From assembly GCA_003265685.1 (NCBI GenBank), contig QJOU01000029.1, positions 23,109 through 87,108 on the forward strand: 64,000 nt of DNA. The letters run 5' to 3'. The translations under genes and the position numbers were made by a program. This stretch comes from Piscinibacter caeni (lineage in GTDB: Bacteria; Pseudomonadota; Gammaproteobacteria; Burkholderiales; Burkholderiaceae_C). This document shows, piece after piece, positions 37,824 through 47,358 of this stretch. The notes under the pieces were generated by a model. That model had not been told where the DNA came from. It did no database searches and was given only the letters and a program-made list of their open reading frames with translations. Every line of letters begins with the position of its first letter. Position 1 is the first letter of the stretch.

Positions 37824-40800
37824 TCAGGCGCCGAACACGTAGTCCGCCAGTGTCGTGCTCGCCGTGCCGCCCAACGTGGCCACCAGCGTCAGCTCGCTGG
37901 CCGAAACATGGTTGTCCGGGGCGCTGGAGCTGAACCGGTACAGCGCGGTGTCGGTGCCGTTGTCGACCACGAACATCGCCGTCGCGCCGAAGAAGTAGTT
38001 GCCGACGGCGTTGCCGATCGCCGTGGCAGCGGATGCGGCGGTGATGGCCCCGGCGATGTCGGAACTGACGATCACCAGCTCCGCCGTGGAGGAGAAGCCG
38101 CCCGGCCCGGCCGCGACCACCCCGCCCTCGACGCTGGTGTCGCCGTCGCCGATGCGCAGCCCGGACTGGCTGATGCGCATGCGGTCGGTGCCGCTGGCGA
38201 AGTCGGTGACCGTATCGGCGCCGACCAGGCTGTTGAAGACGAAGGTGTCGATGCCACCGGCGCCGGACAGCGTGTCGCCGCCGGCGCCGCCGGTCAGCGT
38301 GTTCGCCCCGGCATTGCCGCTCAGTGCATCGGCGCCGGCCCCGCCGACGGCATTCTCGATCGAGATGAGCGAATCGCTGCCGCCCGCGCCGGTGGCCAGG
38401 CCGGTGGCGAGATTGACGGTCACCGAGGCAGTCATCGCCGCATAGCTGACCGTGTCGGTGCCGCCGCTGCCATTGAGCACGTTGGCGCCGGTATTGCCGG
38501 TCAGCAGGTTGGACTGCGCGTTGCCGGTGCCGTTGATGTTGCCGCTGCCGGTCAGCGTCAGGTTCTCCACCTGGTCGGCCAGCGTCCAGTTGATGCCCGC
38601 CAGCACCGTGTCGGTGCCGCTGCCGGCGGCTTCGATCGTGCGGTCGAGCGCATCCTGCACGACGTAGGTGTCGTTGCCGGCGCCGCCGCGCATCGTGTCC
38701 GCGCCCAGGCCGCCGTCGATCACGTTCGCGCCGCCGCTGCCGGTCAGCAGGTCGGCAAACGCGCTGCCGGTCAGGTTCTCGAACTGCCGCACGGTGTCGG
38801 TGCCTGCGCCTCCGGTGGCCTGGGCTGCCGTCGTGGCCAGGCTCACGGTGACGGCGCCGCCGGCACGCGCGTAGCTGAGCGTGTCGGAGCCGTCGCCGCC
38901 GTCGAGCACGTTGTTGCCGGCGTTGCCGTGCAGGGTGTCGGCGCGGCCGCTGCCGGTCAGGTTCTCGATCGAGATCAGCGTGTCGACACCGGCGCCGCCG
39001 GTGCTCTGCGGGCCGGTCTTGTCCAGGCCCACCTTGACGCCGGCCAGAGACCCGGCATAGCTCGCGGTGTCGACGCCGCCGGCGCCGTTGAGCACGTTGT
39101 TGCCGCGGTTGCCGGTCAGCACGTTGGCGGCGGCATTGCCGGTGGCATTCAGGTTCGCCGCGCCGAGCAGCGTGAGGTTCTCCAGTTCGGCGCCCAGCGT
39201 CCAGCTGACGCTGCTGCGCACGGTGTCCGTGCCCCCGCCGGCCTCCTCGACGATGTGGTCGCCGCTGCTGTCCACGGTGTACAGGTCGTTGCCCCCGGCA
39301 CCGATCAGCAGGTCGTTGCCGGCGCCGCCGTCGAGTCGGTTCACCGCGGCGTTGCCCAGCAGGGTGTCGCCGAAGGCACTGCCGATCAGGTGCTCGATCG
39401 ACACCAGCGTGTCGACACCCGCCCCGCCGGTGTCCTGCGCCTCGCCGTTGTCCAGGTCGACGACGACGGCTTGCGCCGCCCCCGCGTACGAGGCCGTGTC
39501 GGCGCCCCCCTGCCCGTCGAGCCGGTTGTTGCCGGCATTGCCGCTCAGCACGTTGGCGCCGCCGTTGCCGGTGGCATCGATCGAGGCGCTGCCGGTCAGC
39601 TCGAGGTTCTCGACGTTGTCGGCCAGACTCAGGCTGATCGAACTGCGCACCGTGTCCACACCCGCGCCGGCCTCCTCGAAGATCACGTCGGTGCTGCGCT
39701 GGACCTGGTACACGTCGTTGCCGGCGCCGCCGGCGAGCGTGGCGCCGAACAGCGGGTTCGAGACGGTGTAGACCTGCACGCTGTTCGTTGGGTCTTCGGG
39801 CAGCAGGGTGCGCGAGGGCGAGGTGAAGGTGATCGACGACCCGTCGGCCGAGAACACCGGGTGCCAGGTGAAGGTCATGATGGTCGGTACGCCGCCGCTG
39901 CCGTCCGGCGCCACGCCCAGGCGCTCGATCGCGCCGGTGTGCAGGTCCTTCACGAACACGTCGTACCAGCCGTTGTGGTCGTCATCGACCAGGTTGTTGG
40001 CCACGCTGTAGAAGGCGACGTAGCGGCCGTCCGCGGAGAGGGTCGCGCTGCCCGAGAAGCCGGACGCGCGCGTGCCGTCGGCGCGCTGCGAGACCAGCGT
40101 GACCGCGCCGGTGCCCAGGTCCTTCACGAAGACATCGGTGTTGCCGTTGGTGTCGCCGGCGACCAGGTTGGTCGCGCTGCTCTCGAAGCAGACGTAGCGG
40201 CCATCGGCGGACAGCGAAGCGTTGATGCTGCCGCCGTTGGCCTGCGTGCCCGCGGCGTCGGTCGACACGCGCTGCAGCGAGCCGGTGGCCAGGTTGCGCA
40301 AGAAGATGTCGGAAGTGCCGTTGGTGTCGCCCGTGGCCAGGTTGGTCGCGGCACTGTCGAAGGCCACCACCCGGCCGTCGGCCGAGATCGCGGCGTTGCC
40401 GGACGCCGCGTCTCCCACGCCGGCGCCGGTGCGCGACAGCAGCGTGGTGCTGCCGGTCTGCAGGTCCTTCAGGAACACGTCGTTGGTGACGTTCCCGTCG
40501 CCGGCCACCAGGTTGCTCGCGCTGCTGGTGAACAGCACGAAGCGGCCGTCGGCCGAGATCGTCGCGTCGGTCGCGCCGTTGTTCGCCTCCTCGCCGGCCG
40601 AGCCGGTCGACGCTCGCATGGTCTGCCCGGTCTGCAGGTCCTTGACGAAGACATCCTGCAGCCCGTTCGTGTCGCCGCCCACCAGGTTGCTCGCCGTGCT
40701 CTGGAACACCACGTAGCGGCCGTTCATCGACAGGCTGGCGTCGCTGGAGCTGCTGTTGGCCTCGGCGCCGGCGCCGTTGGTCGAGACGCGTGTGGTCTGC

Positions 40801-41300
40801 CCGGTGACCAGGTCCTTGACGAAGATGTCGGTGCTGGTGTTGGTGTCCGAGCCGACCAGGTTGTTGGCGAACGAGGTGAACGCGACCAGCCGACCGTCAC
40901 CCGACATCGAGGCGTAGGTCGATGTGCTGTTGGCCGCCTGGCCGCTGGTGCTCGTGGCCGCCAGCGCGATGCCCTGCACGGGCGCCGCGCCGAGCAGCAG
41001 GTCGTTGCCGCTGCCGCCGACCAGGTCGGCGCTGAAGGCGTTGTCCAGCGACGCGGTCAGCAGCCGCGAGCCGTCGGCAAACACGAGGTGGGCGAGGTCG
41101 AGCTGATGCAGCGCGGCGTTCAGCAGGTTGATCGTCTTGCCGCTCGCATCGGTGATGACGATGGCGCGCCCGTCGGGGCTGCGGCCGACGCTCAGGCTGG
41201 CCGCCGACAGCGCCGGGTCGTCGAAGCGCAGCAGGTCGACCTCGGGCCGCCACGTGAGCGTCAGTCCGCTGGGCAGTTGGCTGTACAGGTAGACGCTCAT
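37824..41300 (-). CDS. Large secreted-type protein: seven-bladed PD40-like propeller plus RTX repeats
   Basis: The 1158-residue protein has no signal peptide. Residues about 128-515 form seven repeats of the type SADGRYVAF...NLV.GDTNG..DVFVKDL.TG. Six of them have a D-x-N-x-x-x-D loop that could bind calcium; the seventh is degenerate. Residues about 518-1060 hold glycine- and Asp-rich RTX-like units (GGAGNDxY, NVLxGNxGNNxLxG, DTLxSIENLxG), and the C-terminal 100 residues resemble the end of type I secreted proteins. Type I export to the cell surface or medium is likely, but no type I secretion genes are adjacent. The function (adhesin, enzyme or matrix protein) cannot be told. Confidence 0.8.
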   Translation of the reverse strand: MSVYLYSQLPSGLTLTWRPEVDLLRFDDPALSAASLSVGRSPDGRAIVITDASGKTINLLNAALHQLDLAHLVFADGSRLLTASLDNAFSADLVGGSGNDLLLGAAPVQGIALAATSTSGQAANSTSTYASMSGDGRLVAFTSFANNLVGSDTNTSTDIFVKDLVTGQTTRVSTNGAGAEANSSSSDASLSMNGRYVVFQSTASNLVGGDTNGLQDVFVKDLQTGQTMRASTGSAGEEANNGATDATISADGRFVLFTSSASNLVAGDGNVTNDVFLKDLQTGSTTLLSRTGAGVGDAASGNAAISADGRVVAFDSAATNLATGDTNGTSDIFLRNLATGSLQRVSTDAAGTQANGGSINASLSADGRYVCFESSATNLVAGDTNGNTDVFVKDLGTGAVTLVSQRADGTRASGFSGSATLSADGRYVAFYSVANNLVDDDHNGWYDVFVKDLHTGAIERLGVAPDGSGGVPTIMTFTWHPVFSADGSSITFTSPSRTLLPEDPTNSVQVYTVSNPLFGATLAGGAGNDVYQVQRSTDVIFEEAGAGVDTVRSSISLSLADNVENLELTGSASIDATGNGGANVLSGNAGNNRLDGQGGADTASYAGAAQAVVVDLDNGEAQDTGGAGVDTLVSIEHLIGSAFGDTLLGNAAVNRLDGGAGNDLLIGAGGNDLYTVDSSGDHIVEEAGGGTDTVRSSVSWTLGAELENLTLLGAANLNATGNAAANVLTGNRGNNVLNGAGGVDTASYAGSLAGVKVGLDKTGPQSTGGAGVDTLISIENLTGSGRADTLHGNAGNNVLDGGDGSDTLSYARAGGAVTVSLATTAAQATGGAGTDTVRQFENLTGSAFADLLTGSGGANVIDGGLGADTMRGGAGNDTYVVQDALDRTIEAAGSGTDTVLAGINWTLADQVENLTLTGSGNINGTGNAQSNLLTGNTGANVLNGSGGTDTVSYAAMTASVTVNLATGLATGAGGSDSLISIENAVGGAGADALSGNAGANTLTGGAGGDTLSGAGGIDTFVFNSLVGADTVTDFASGTDRMRISQSGLRIGDGDTSVEGGVVAAGPGGFSSTAELVIVSSDIAGAITAASAATAIGNAVGNYFFGATAMFVVDNGTDTALYRFSSSAPDNHVSASELTLVATLGGTASTTLADYVFGA

Positions 41301-41321
41301 CGGGGGGACTCCGGGTCGTTG

Positions 41322-41343
41322 GTGATGCTGCCGGCAGCATCAC
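41322..41343. promoter_or_regulatory. Perfect 22-bp palindrome upstream of the RTX gene
   Basis: Two 11-bp arms, GTGATGCTGCC and GGCAGCATCAC, join without a spacer. The palindrome lies 22-43 bp before the RTX start codon on the minus strand and lacks a T-run, so an operator is more likely than a terminator. Confidence 0.5.
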
Positions 41344-41400
41344 GCAGACCCCGCGGCCGACGATTGCGCCTACGCAACCCGGCTGCCGACGAGCGGCGCA

Positions 41401-41424
41401 GCGGCGGGCGCGCCGGCCCGCCGC
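41401..41424 (-). terminator. Strong hairpin after fahA
   Basis: A 9-bp perfect stem (GCGGCGGGC / GCCCGCCGC) with a 6-base loop lies 20 bp beyond the fahA stop. There is no T-run, so it may act as a 3'-end stabiliser or together with Rho. Confidence 0.4.
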
Positions 41425-41444
41425 ACTCTCGCTTGTTCAGGCGC

Positions 41445-42725
41445 TCAGGCGCGCGCCGGCAGCACCATGCCGCGGCACTCGCCGAAGCCGATGCGGCGCG
41501 CACCCGGGCGCTCGCAGAAGGCCTTCAGGAACACCGTGTCGCCGTCTTCGAGGAAGCGGCGCTGCTCGCCGTGGGCGAGCATGACCGGCTGCTTGCCGCC
41601 CTGGGTCAGCTCGAGCAGCGAACCACCCTGCTCCGGCCGCAGGCCGGAGATCGTGCCGCTGCCCAGCAGGTCGCCCGGCGCCAGGTTGCAGCCGTTGACG
41701 GTGTGATGCGCCACCAGCTGCGCGACGGCCCAGTAGGCGTCGCGGAAGTTCGACACGCTCAGCCGCTCGGGCGCGCGGCCGGCATCGCGCATCGCCGCGC
41801 TCTGCAGCCAGACCTCGAGCTGGATGTCGAACATGCCCTGCTCGCGCACGGCCGGCGCATCGAGGTAGGGCAAGGGCTGCGGATCGCCGGCCGGGCGCTC
41901 GAACGGCGCGCGGAACGGCGCCAGCGCCTCGAGCGTGACGATCCAGGGCGACACCGTGGTCGCGAAGTTCTTCGAGAGGAACGGCCCGAGCGGCTGGTAC
42001 TCCCAGGCCTGCACGTCGCGCGCGCTCCAGTCGTTCAGCAGGCCGAGGCCGAACACCTGGTCCTCGGCACGGGCGATGTCCACCGGCTCGCCAAGCGCAT
42101 TGCCGCCGCCGACCCAGACGCCGAGCTCCAGCTCGTAGTCGAGCCGCGCGCTCGGTGCGAGCACCGGCGCCGCGGCCTCGGCGGCCTTGAGCTGGCCCCG
42201 TGGCCGGTGGAACGGCGTGCCGCTGGCGACGATGGAGGAGCCGCGGCCGTGGTAGCCGATCGGCACCCACTTGTAGTTGGGCAGCAGCGGGTTGTCGGGC
42301 CGGAACAGCGTGCCCACCGTCGTGGCGTGGTGGATGCCGGTGTAGAAATCGGTGTAGTCGCCGATCGTGCAGGGCACGCCCAGCTCGACCTGGTCCTGCG
42401 CCACCAGCGCCTCGGCGAAACGCGCGCGCTCGTGGCTGCCGTGGCGCAGGCCGAAGCTGAGCGCGCCACGCAGCGCGCGGCGGCGCGCCGGGCCCTCGGC
42501 CATCAGGCGGTTCATGTCGCCATGGTCGACGAGGCCGGCGGCGGCCAGGTCGAGCACGCGGTCGCCGATCGCCACGCCGAGGCGCCAGGGCTCGGCGGCA
42601 TCGCGGCGGAAGCGCCCGAACGGCAGGTTCTGGAGCGGGAAGTCGCTGCCCTCGTCGTTGGCCGAGTCGACCCAGCTGCGCAGCGTCGGGTCGTGCGAGT
42701 CGTCCACGCTGGCGTCGCGGCTCAC
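41445..42725 (-). CDS. fahA: Fumarylacetoacetase
   Basis: The protein has 426 residues from GTG 42725, which overlaps the stop of the VOC gene (GTGA). The FAH signature is extensive: IGDYTDFYTGIHHATTVG, GYHGRGSSIV, LDYELELGVW with the metal-binding acidic residues, and LNDWSARDVQAWEYQPLGPF. It cleaves fumarylacetoacetate to fumarate and acetoacetate, the last step of tyrosine breakdown. It is the final gene of the seven-gene operon. Confidence 0.95.
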   Translation of the reverse strand: MSRDASVDDSHDPTLRSWVDSANDEGSDFPLQNLPFGRFRRDAAEPWRLGVAIGDRVLDLAAAGLVDHGDMNRLMAEGPARRRALRGALSFGLRHGSHERARFAEALVAQDQVELGVPCTIGDYTDFYTGIHHATTVGTLFRPDNPLLPNYKWVPIGYHGRGSSIVASGTPFHRPRGQLKAAEAAAPVLAPSARLDYELELGVWVGGGNALGEPVDIARAEDQVFGLGLLNDWSARDVQAWEYQPLGPFLSKNFATTVSPWIVTLEALAPFRAPFERPAGDPQPLPYLDAPAVREQGMFDIQLEVWLQSAAMRDAGRAPERLSVSNFRDAYWAVAQLVAHHTVNGCNLAPGDLLGSGTISGLRPEQGGSLLELTQGGKQPVMLAHGEQRRFLEDGDTVFLKAFCERPGARRIGFGECRGMVLPARA

Positions 42726-43258
42726 TTGAATTCCCGCTCGTGGAAGAAGGCGGCGTGCTTGGGCGCGCGCTTGGTCTTGCTCCAGTCCTCGAGCATCTTC
42801 CACTTAACCTCGTCCATGCGCTTGATCATCGCCGCCTCGTCGGGGTCCGGGCAGGCGAGCTCGACGCGGTGGCCGTTCGGGTCGAAGAAGTAGATCGAGT
42901 GGAAGGCGCCATGGTCCGTGACGCCCAGCACGTTCACGCCGTTGGCCTCGAGGTGGGCCTTGAACTCGAGCAGCTCGGCACGGTCCTTCACGCGGAAGGC
43001 GATGTGCTGCACCCATTCCGGCGTGTTCGGGTCACGCCCCATCGGCGGCTTGGTCGGAAGTTCGAAGAAGGCCAGCACGTTGCCGCCGCCGGCATCCAGG
43101 AACACGTGCATGTACGGATCCGGCTCCTTGGTCGAGGGCACCAGGTCCTCGGCGATGGCGAGCACGAAGTCCATCTTCAGCATCTTGCCGTACCACTCGA
43201 CGGTTTCCTTCGCGTCCTTGCAGCGGTAGGCGACGTGGTGGATCTTCTCGATCTTCAT
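42722..43258 (-). CDS. VOC (vicinal oxygen chelate) family protein between hppD and fahA
   Basis: The 178-residue protein has one duplicated glyoxalase/dioxygenase module. Metal-ligand candidates are a His in IHHVAYR, a His in VQHIAFR and the Glu in HRVELACPD, the usual His-His-Glu pattern. The C-terminal tail is basic and helical. It occupies the place where homogentisate dioxygenase or maleylacetoacetate isomerase would be expected. It may be a dioxygenase, an isomerase or a detoxification enzyme. Start at the ATG 43258, with 9 bp from hppD. Confidence 0.85.
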   Translation of the reverse strand: MKIEKIHHVAYRCKDAKETVEWYGKMLKMDFVLAIAEDLVPSTKEPDPYMHVFLDAGGGNVLAFFELPTKPPMGRDPNTPEWVQHIAFRVKDRAELLEFKAHLEANGVNVLGVTDHGAFHSIYFFDPNGHRVELACPDPDEAAMIKRMDEVKWKMLEDWSKTKRAPKHAAFFHEREFK

Positions 43259-43267
43259 GGGGTCTCC

Positions 43268-44344
43268 TCAGGCGGTTTCGAGCACGCCGCGGCGGATCTG
43301 GTCGCGCTCGATGGATTCGAACAGGGCGCGGAAGTTGCCTTCGCCGAAACCCTCGTCGCCCTGGCGCTGGATGAACTCGAAGAACACCGGGCCGAGCAGC
43401 GTGCCGGAGAAGATCTGCAGCAGCAGGCGCGGCCGCTCCCCTTGCGTCGTCCCATCGAGCAGGATGCCGCGCGTCTGCAGGTCCTTTACCGGCTGGCCGT
43501 GGCCGGGCAGGCGCTCGTCGAGCATCTCGTAGTAGACGTCGTTGGGCGCGCTCATCAGCGGGATGCCCGCCATCTGCAGCGCATCGACGGTCTTGAAGAT
43601 GTCGTCGGTCAGCAGCGCGACGTGCTGGATGCCCTCGCCGTTGAACTGCATCAGGAACTCCTCGATCTGGCCGCTGCCCTTCTTGGATTCCTCGTTCAGC
43701 GGGATGCGGATCTTGCCGTCCGGCGCCGTCATCGCCTTGCTCGTGAGGCCGGTGTACTCGCCCTGGATGTCGAAGTAGCGGATCTCGCGGAAGTTGAACA
43801 GCTTCTCGTAGAACGCGGCCCAGTAGCCCATGCGGCCGCGGTAGACGTTGTGCGTCAGGTGGTCGATCAGCTTCAGGCCGTGGCCGACCGGGTGGCGCTC
43901 GCTGCCGCCGACCCATTCGAAATCGATGTCGTAGATCGAGCGGCCGGCCTCGTAGCGGTCGATCAGGTACAGCGGCGCACCGCCGATGCCCTTGATGGCC
44001 GGCAGGCGCAGTTCCATCGGGCCGGTCGGGATGTCGATCGGCTGCGCGCCGAGCTCCAGCGCGCGGGCATAGGCCTGGTGCGCGTCACGCACGCGGAAGG
44101 CCAGGCCGCAGGCGCTCGGGCCGTGCTCGGCGGCGAAGTAGGCTGCCTGGCTGCGGGGCTCGTTGTTGACGATGAAGTTGATCTCGCCCTGGCGGTAAAG
44201 CAGCACGTTCTTGGAGCGATGGCGCGCCACCAGCTCGAAGCCCATCTTCTCGAACAGCGGCTCGAGCACGCCAGGCGTCGGGGAGGCGAACTCCACGAAC
44301 TCGAAGCCGGCGAGGCCCATCGGGTTGTCGAACAGGTCAGCCAT
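43268..44344 (-). CDS. hppD: 4-hydroxyphenylpyruvate dioxygenase
   Basis: The 358-residue non-haem iron enzyme of the VOC superfamily keeps its three Fe ligands, His in DHLTHNVY, His in GIQHVAL and Glu in [10 protein letters not shown], along with the [16 protein letters not shown]-terminal signature. It converts 4-hydroxyphenylpyruvate to homogentisate. The gene is 12 bp behind the amino-acid dehydrogenase gene. Confidence 0.96.
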   Translation of the reverse strand: MADLFDNPMGLAGFEFVEFASPTPGVLEPLFEKMGFELVARHRSKNVLLYRQGEINFIVNNEPRSQAAYFAAEHGPSACGLAFRVRDAHQAYARALELGAQPIDIPTGPMELRLPAIKGIGGAPLYLIDRYEAGRSIYDIDFEWVGGSERHPVGHGLKLIDHLTHNVYRGRMGYWAAFYEKLFNFREIRYFDIQGEYTGLTSKAMTAPDGKIRIPLNEESKKGSGQIEEFLMQFNGEGIQHVALLTDDIFKTVDALQMAGIPLMSAPNDVYYEMLDERLPGHGQPVKDLQTRGILLDGTTQGERPRLLLQIFSGTLLGPVFFEFIQRQGDEGFGEGNFRALFESIERDQIRRGVLETA

Positions 44345-44356
44345 GGTGGGTTCCTT

Positions 44357-45586
44357 TCAGCGCACGAGTTGGTCGAGGGCGATCTCGAAGGCGGTGCTGG
44401 CGATGCCGCGCGGCGTGCCCGAGCGGGCATGGCAGCGCTGCAGCGCAGACGCGATGGTGGCAGAAACGTCGCCGAAGATGGCCTCGTCGGAAATCTCCAG
44501 CTCGCGCTGCATCAGGAAGGCGAAGGCGCGCGCCATGCCGCAGTTGGCGATGAAGTCCGGGATCACGGCCACCTGGCGGTCGGCATGTTCGTAGGTCGGG
44601 CCGTAGAAGATCTCGTGGTCGGCGAACGGCACGTTGGCACCGCTCGACACCACCTCCAGACCGCCGGCCACCAGCCGCTCGACCTGCTCGCGCGTCACCA
44701 GGCGTGAGGCGGCGCAGGGCAGGAAGACCTCGGCGCCGATGTCCCACACCCGCTGCTGCACCTCGCCCGCGCTCAGCATCGCCGGCGCGTGCAGTCGGTT
44801 GCCCTGCTTGGCGAGGAACAGCGCGCGCACCTCGTCGAACGAGAAGCCGTCGGCGTTCAGCAGGCCGCCGTCGCGGTCGACGATGCCGACGATCTTCGCG
44901 CCTTCCTGCGCCAGGTAGTAGGCCGCGGCCGAGCCGACATTGCCCCAACCCTGCACGATCACGCGCTTGCCGGCCAGTTGCCCGCCGTAGAGCCGGTAGT
45001 AGTGGCGCACCGATTCGGCCACGCCCCAGCCGGTGATCAGGTCGGCCACCAGGTACTTGCGGTGCTGGTCGGGCGTGTAGCGCGGGTCCTCGACGACCTT
45101 GGCCACACCCAGGCGCAGCTGGCCGACCTTCTGGATGCGCTCGCTCTCGCTGGGCTGGAAGTGGCCGTTGACCACGCCCTCCTGCGGGTGCCACAGGCCG
45201 TAGCTCTCGGTGATGGGGATCACCTCGTGCACCTCGTCGACGTTCAGGTCGCCGCCGGTGCCGTAATAGGTCTTGAGCAGCGGCGTGACGGCCTTGTACC
45301 AGCGGCGCAGCACGCCGTCCTTGCGCGGGTCGGCCGGGTCGAAGTCGATGCCCGACTTCGCGCCGCCGATGGCCGGGCCGGAGACGGAGAACTTCACTTC
45401 CATGGTCTTGGCGAGCGATTCCACCTCGCGGCGGTCCAGCCCCTTGCGCATGCGCGTGCCGCCGCCGGCGGCGCCGCCGCGCAGCGAGTTGATCACCACC
45501 CAGCCCTTGGCGGGCGTCTCGCTGTCGTGCCATTCGAACACGATCTCGGGGGCCTGGGATTCGAAACGGGTCAGCAGTTCTTTCAT
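44357..45586 (-). CDS. Glu/Leu/Phe/Val dehydrogenase family protein
   Basis: The 409-residue protein has the substrate segment GGAAGGGTRMRKG, the catalytic Lys77 in PAIGGAKSGID, Asp113 in TGGDLNVDE, and an NAD(P)-binding Rossmann motif VQGWGNVGSAAA (about 211-222). It should oxidatively deaminate an amino acid to its 2-oxo acid. The family includes glutamate, leucine and phenylalanine dehydrogenases. Its place directly before hppD suggests an aromatic amino acid, which would explain the missing aminotransferase gene; glutamate is the alternative. Confidence 0.88.
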   Translation of the reverse strand: MKELLTRFESQAPEIVFEWHDSETPAKGWVVINSLRGGAAGGGTRMRKGLDRREVESLAKTMEVKFSVSGPAIGGAKSGIDFDPADPRKDGVLRRWYKAVTPLLKTYYGTGGDLNVDEVHEVIPITESYGLWHPQEGVVNGHFQPSESERIQKVGQLRLGVAKVVEDPRYTPDQHRKYLVADLITGWGVAESVRHYYRLYGGQLAGKRVIVQGWGNVGSAAAYYLAQEGAKIVGIVDRDGGLLNADGFSFDEVRALFLAKQGNRLHAPAMLSAGEVQQRVWDIGAEVFLPCAASRLVTREQVERLVAGGLEVVSSGANVPFADHEIFYGPTYEHADRQVAVIPDFIANCGMARAFAFLMQRELEISDEAIFGDVSATIASALQRCHARSGTPRGIASTAFEIALDQLVR

Positions 45587-45610
45587 CGGATTCTCGTCAA
45601 TCGATTCGGT

Positions 45611-46405
45611 TCAGGCGAGCAGGAGCTTGTCGTCGTCCAGCACTTCGCCGCGGGTCTTCTCGAACATGTGCAGCAGGTCCTCGACGCTCATGCCGCGCCG
45701 CTGCGGGCCGGCCACGTCGAGGATCACGCGGCCCTCGTGCAGCATCACGGTGCGGCTGCCGAAGTCGAGCGCCTGGCGCATCGAGTGCGTGACCATCATC
45801 GCGGTCAGCTTCGCGCCTTCGACGATGCGCGCGGTCAGCTCCAGCACGAAGGCGGCGGTCTTCGGGTCCAGCGCCGCGGTGTGCTCGTCCAGCAGCAGGA
45901 TGCGCGAGGGCTTGAGCGAGGCCATCAGCAGGCTCACCGCCTGTCGCTGGCCGCCGGAGAGCAGGCCGATGCGGTCGGCCAGCCGGTTCTCCAGACCGAG
46001 CTTGAGCATGGCCAGCTTCTCGCGGAACAGCTCGCGTGTCGCCTTGTCGACGCTGAAGCGCAGGCCGCGGCCTTCGCCACGGCGCCAGGCCAGCGCCATG
46101 TTCTCCTCGATCGTCAGGCTCTCGCAGGTGCCGGCCATCGGGTCCTGGAACACCCGCGCCACCAGGCCGGCGCGCTGCGCGGCGGGCACGCGGGTCACGT
46201 CGCGGCCGTCGATCTCGATCGTGCCGGCGTCGACGATCAGGTCGCCGCTCACCGCATTCAGGAAGGTCGACTTGCCGGCGCCGTTGGAGCCGATCACGGT
46301 GACGAACTGTCCGGTCGGGATCTCCAGGTCGAGGCCGCGCAGCACGTGGTTCTCGATCGGGGTGCCCGGGTTGAAGGTCATCTCGAGTTGGCGGGCGCGC
46401 AGCAT
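45611..46405 (-). CDS. ABC transporter ATP-binding protein (PF04392-linked importer)
   Basis: The protein has 264 residues from ATG 46405, which shares one base with the permease stop (TGATG). Walker A GSNGAGKST, signature LSGGQRQAVS and Walker B ILLLDEHTAALDP are present; the usual DEP reads DEH, a form seen in this TrpZ-like subgroup. Together with the permease and binding protein it forms an importer placed before aromatic-catabolism genes. Confidence 0.9.
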   Translation of the reverse strand: MLRARQLEMTFNPGTPIENHVLRGLDLEIPTGQFVTVIGSNGAGKSTFLNAVSGDLIVDAGTIEIDGRDVTRVPAAQRAGLVARVFQDPMAGTCESLTIEENMALAWRRGEGRGLRFSVDKATRELFREKLAMLKLGLENRLADRIGLLSGGQRQAVSLLMASLKPSRILLLDEHTAALDPKTAAFVLELTARIVEGAKLTAMMVTHSMRQALDFGSRTVMLHEGRVILDVAGPQRRGMSVEDLLHMFEKTRGEVLDDDKLLLA

Positions 46406-47334
46406 CAGCGGGCCTCCTTCTGCACAGGGATGGTCACGGTGCGGCGCTTGGGCAGCAGGGCGCCGAGCTTGCGCTTCCACGCGGGCACCAGCAGCGCCAG
46501 GGCAACCAGCACGGCGGTGACGAGGTTCAGGTCCTGCGCCTGCAGGCCCAGGGTGTCGGTGTTCAGCGCGGCAGCGATGAAGAAGCGGTACAGCACCGCC
46601 CCCAGCACGCAGGCGAGCGTGGTGACCACCAGGTAGCGCGTGGGCAGCAGCGTCTCGCCGATGATCACGGCGGCCAGGCCGATCACGATCGTGCCCACGC
46701 CCATCGAGATGTCCGCCCCGCCCTGCGACTGGGCGAACAGGGCACCTGCCAGCGCCACCAGCGCATTGCTGAGCGCCAGGCCGAGGATGGTCTGCACATC
46801 GGTCGAGATGCCCTGGGCACGCGCCATGCGCGGGTTGCCGCCGGTGGCGCGCATCGCGAGGCCCGCCTCGGAGGCGAAGAACAGGTCCAGCAGCAGCTTG
46901 GCGGCCAGCACGATCACGATCAGCACCAGCGGCTTGAGCCACTCCTCCGGCAAGGCCAGGCCCTCGAAGGCGGCGAACACCGTCGGCTCGCTGATCAGCG
47001 CGACGTTGGGCTTGCCCATCACGCGCAGGTTCACCGAGTACAGCGCGATCATCACCAGGATGCTCGCGAGCAGCTGCATGATCTTCAGCCGCACGTTGAG
47101 GAAGGCCGTCAGCGCCCCGGCGGCCGCGCCGGCGAACACGGCCAGCGCCGTGGCCGCGAACGGGTTCCAGCCCGCCACGATCAGCGTCGCGGCGACCGCG
47201 CCGCCGAGCGGGAAGCTGCCGTCGACCGTGAGGTCGGGGAAGTTGACGATGCGAAACGAGAGCAGCACCCCGAGCGCGACCAATCCGAAGATCAGCCCGA
47301 TCTCGAGCGCGCCGAGCGACGCGATGAGCGACAT
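46405..47334 (-). CDS. ABC transporter permease (branched-chain-type fold)
   Basis: The 309-residue inner-membrane protein has about eight hydrophobic helices and the segments VNFPDLTVDGSFPLGGAV and NPRMARAQGISTD typical of permeases that work with PF04392 binding proteins (TrpY-like). It starts 24 bp after the binding-protein gene and ends with a basic tail. Confidence 0.9.
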   Translation of the reverse strand: MSLIASLGALEIGLIFGLVALGVLLSFRIVNFPDLTVDGSFPLGGAVAATLIVAGWNPFAATALAVFAGAAAGALTAFLNVRLKIMQLLASILVMIALYSVNLRVMGKPNVALISEPTVFAAFEGLALPEEWLKPLVLIVIVLAAKLLLDLFFASEAGLAMRATGGNPRMARAQGISTDVQTILGLALSNALVALAGALFAQSQGGADISMGVGTIVIGLAAVIIGETLLPTRYLVVTTLACVLGAVLYRFFIAAALNTDTLGLQAQDLNLVTAVLVALALLVPAWKRKLGALLPKRRTVTIPVQKEAR

Positions 47335-47358
47335 GACGAGCCTCCTGGCGTGCGCGGC

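Noticed and set aside
37758..42893. A 1711-codon open frame on the plus strand opposite the RTX and fahA genes
   Set aside because: It runs antisense to well-supported genes, has the composition of a reverse reading of GC-rich repeats, and shows no domain. Long antisense frames are expected at this GC content.
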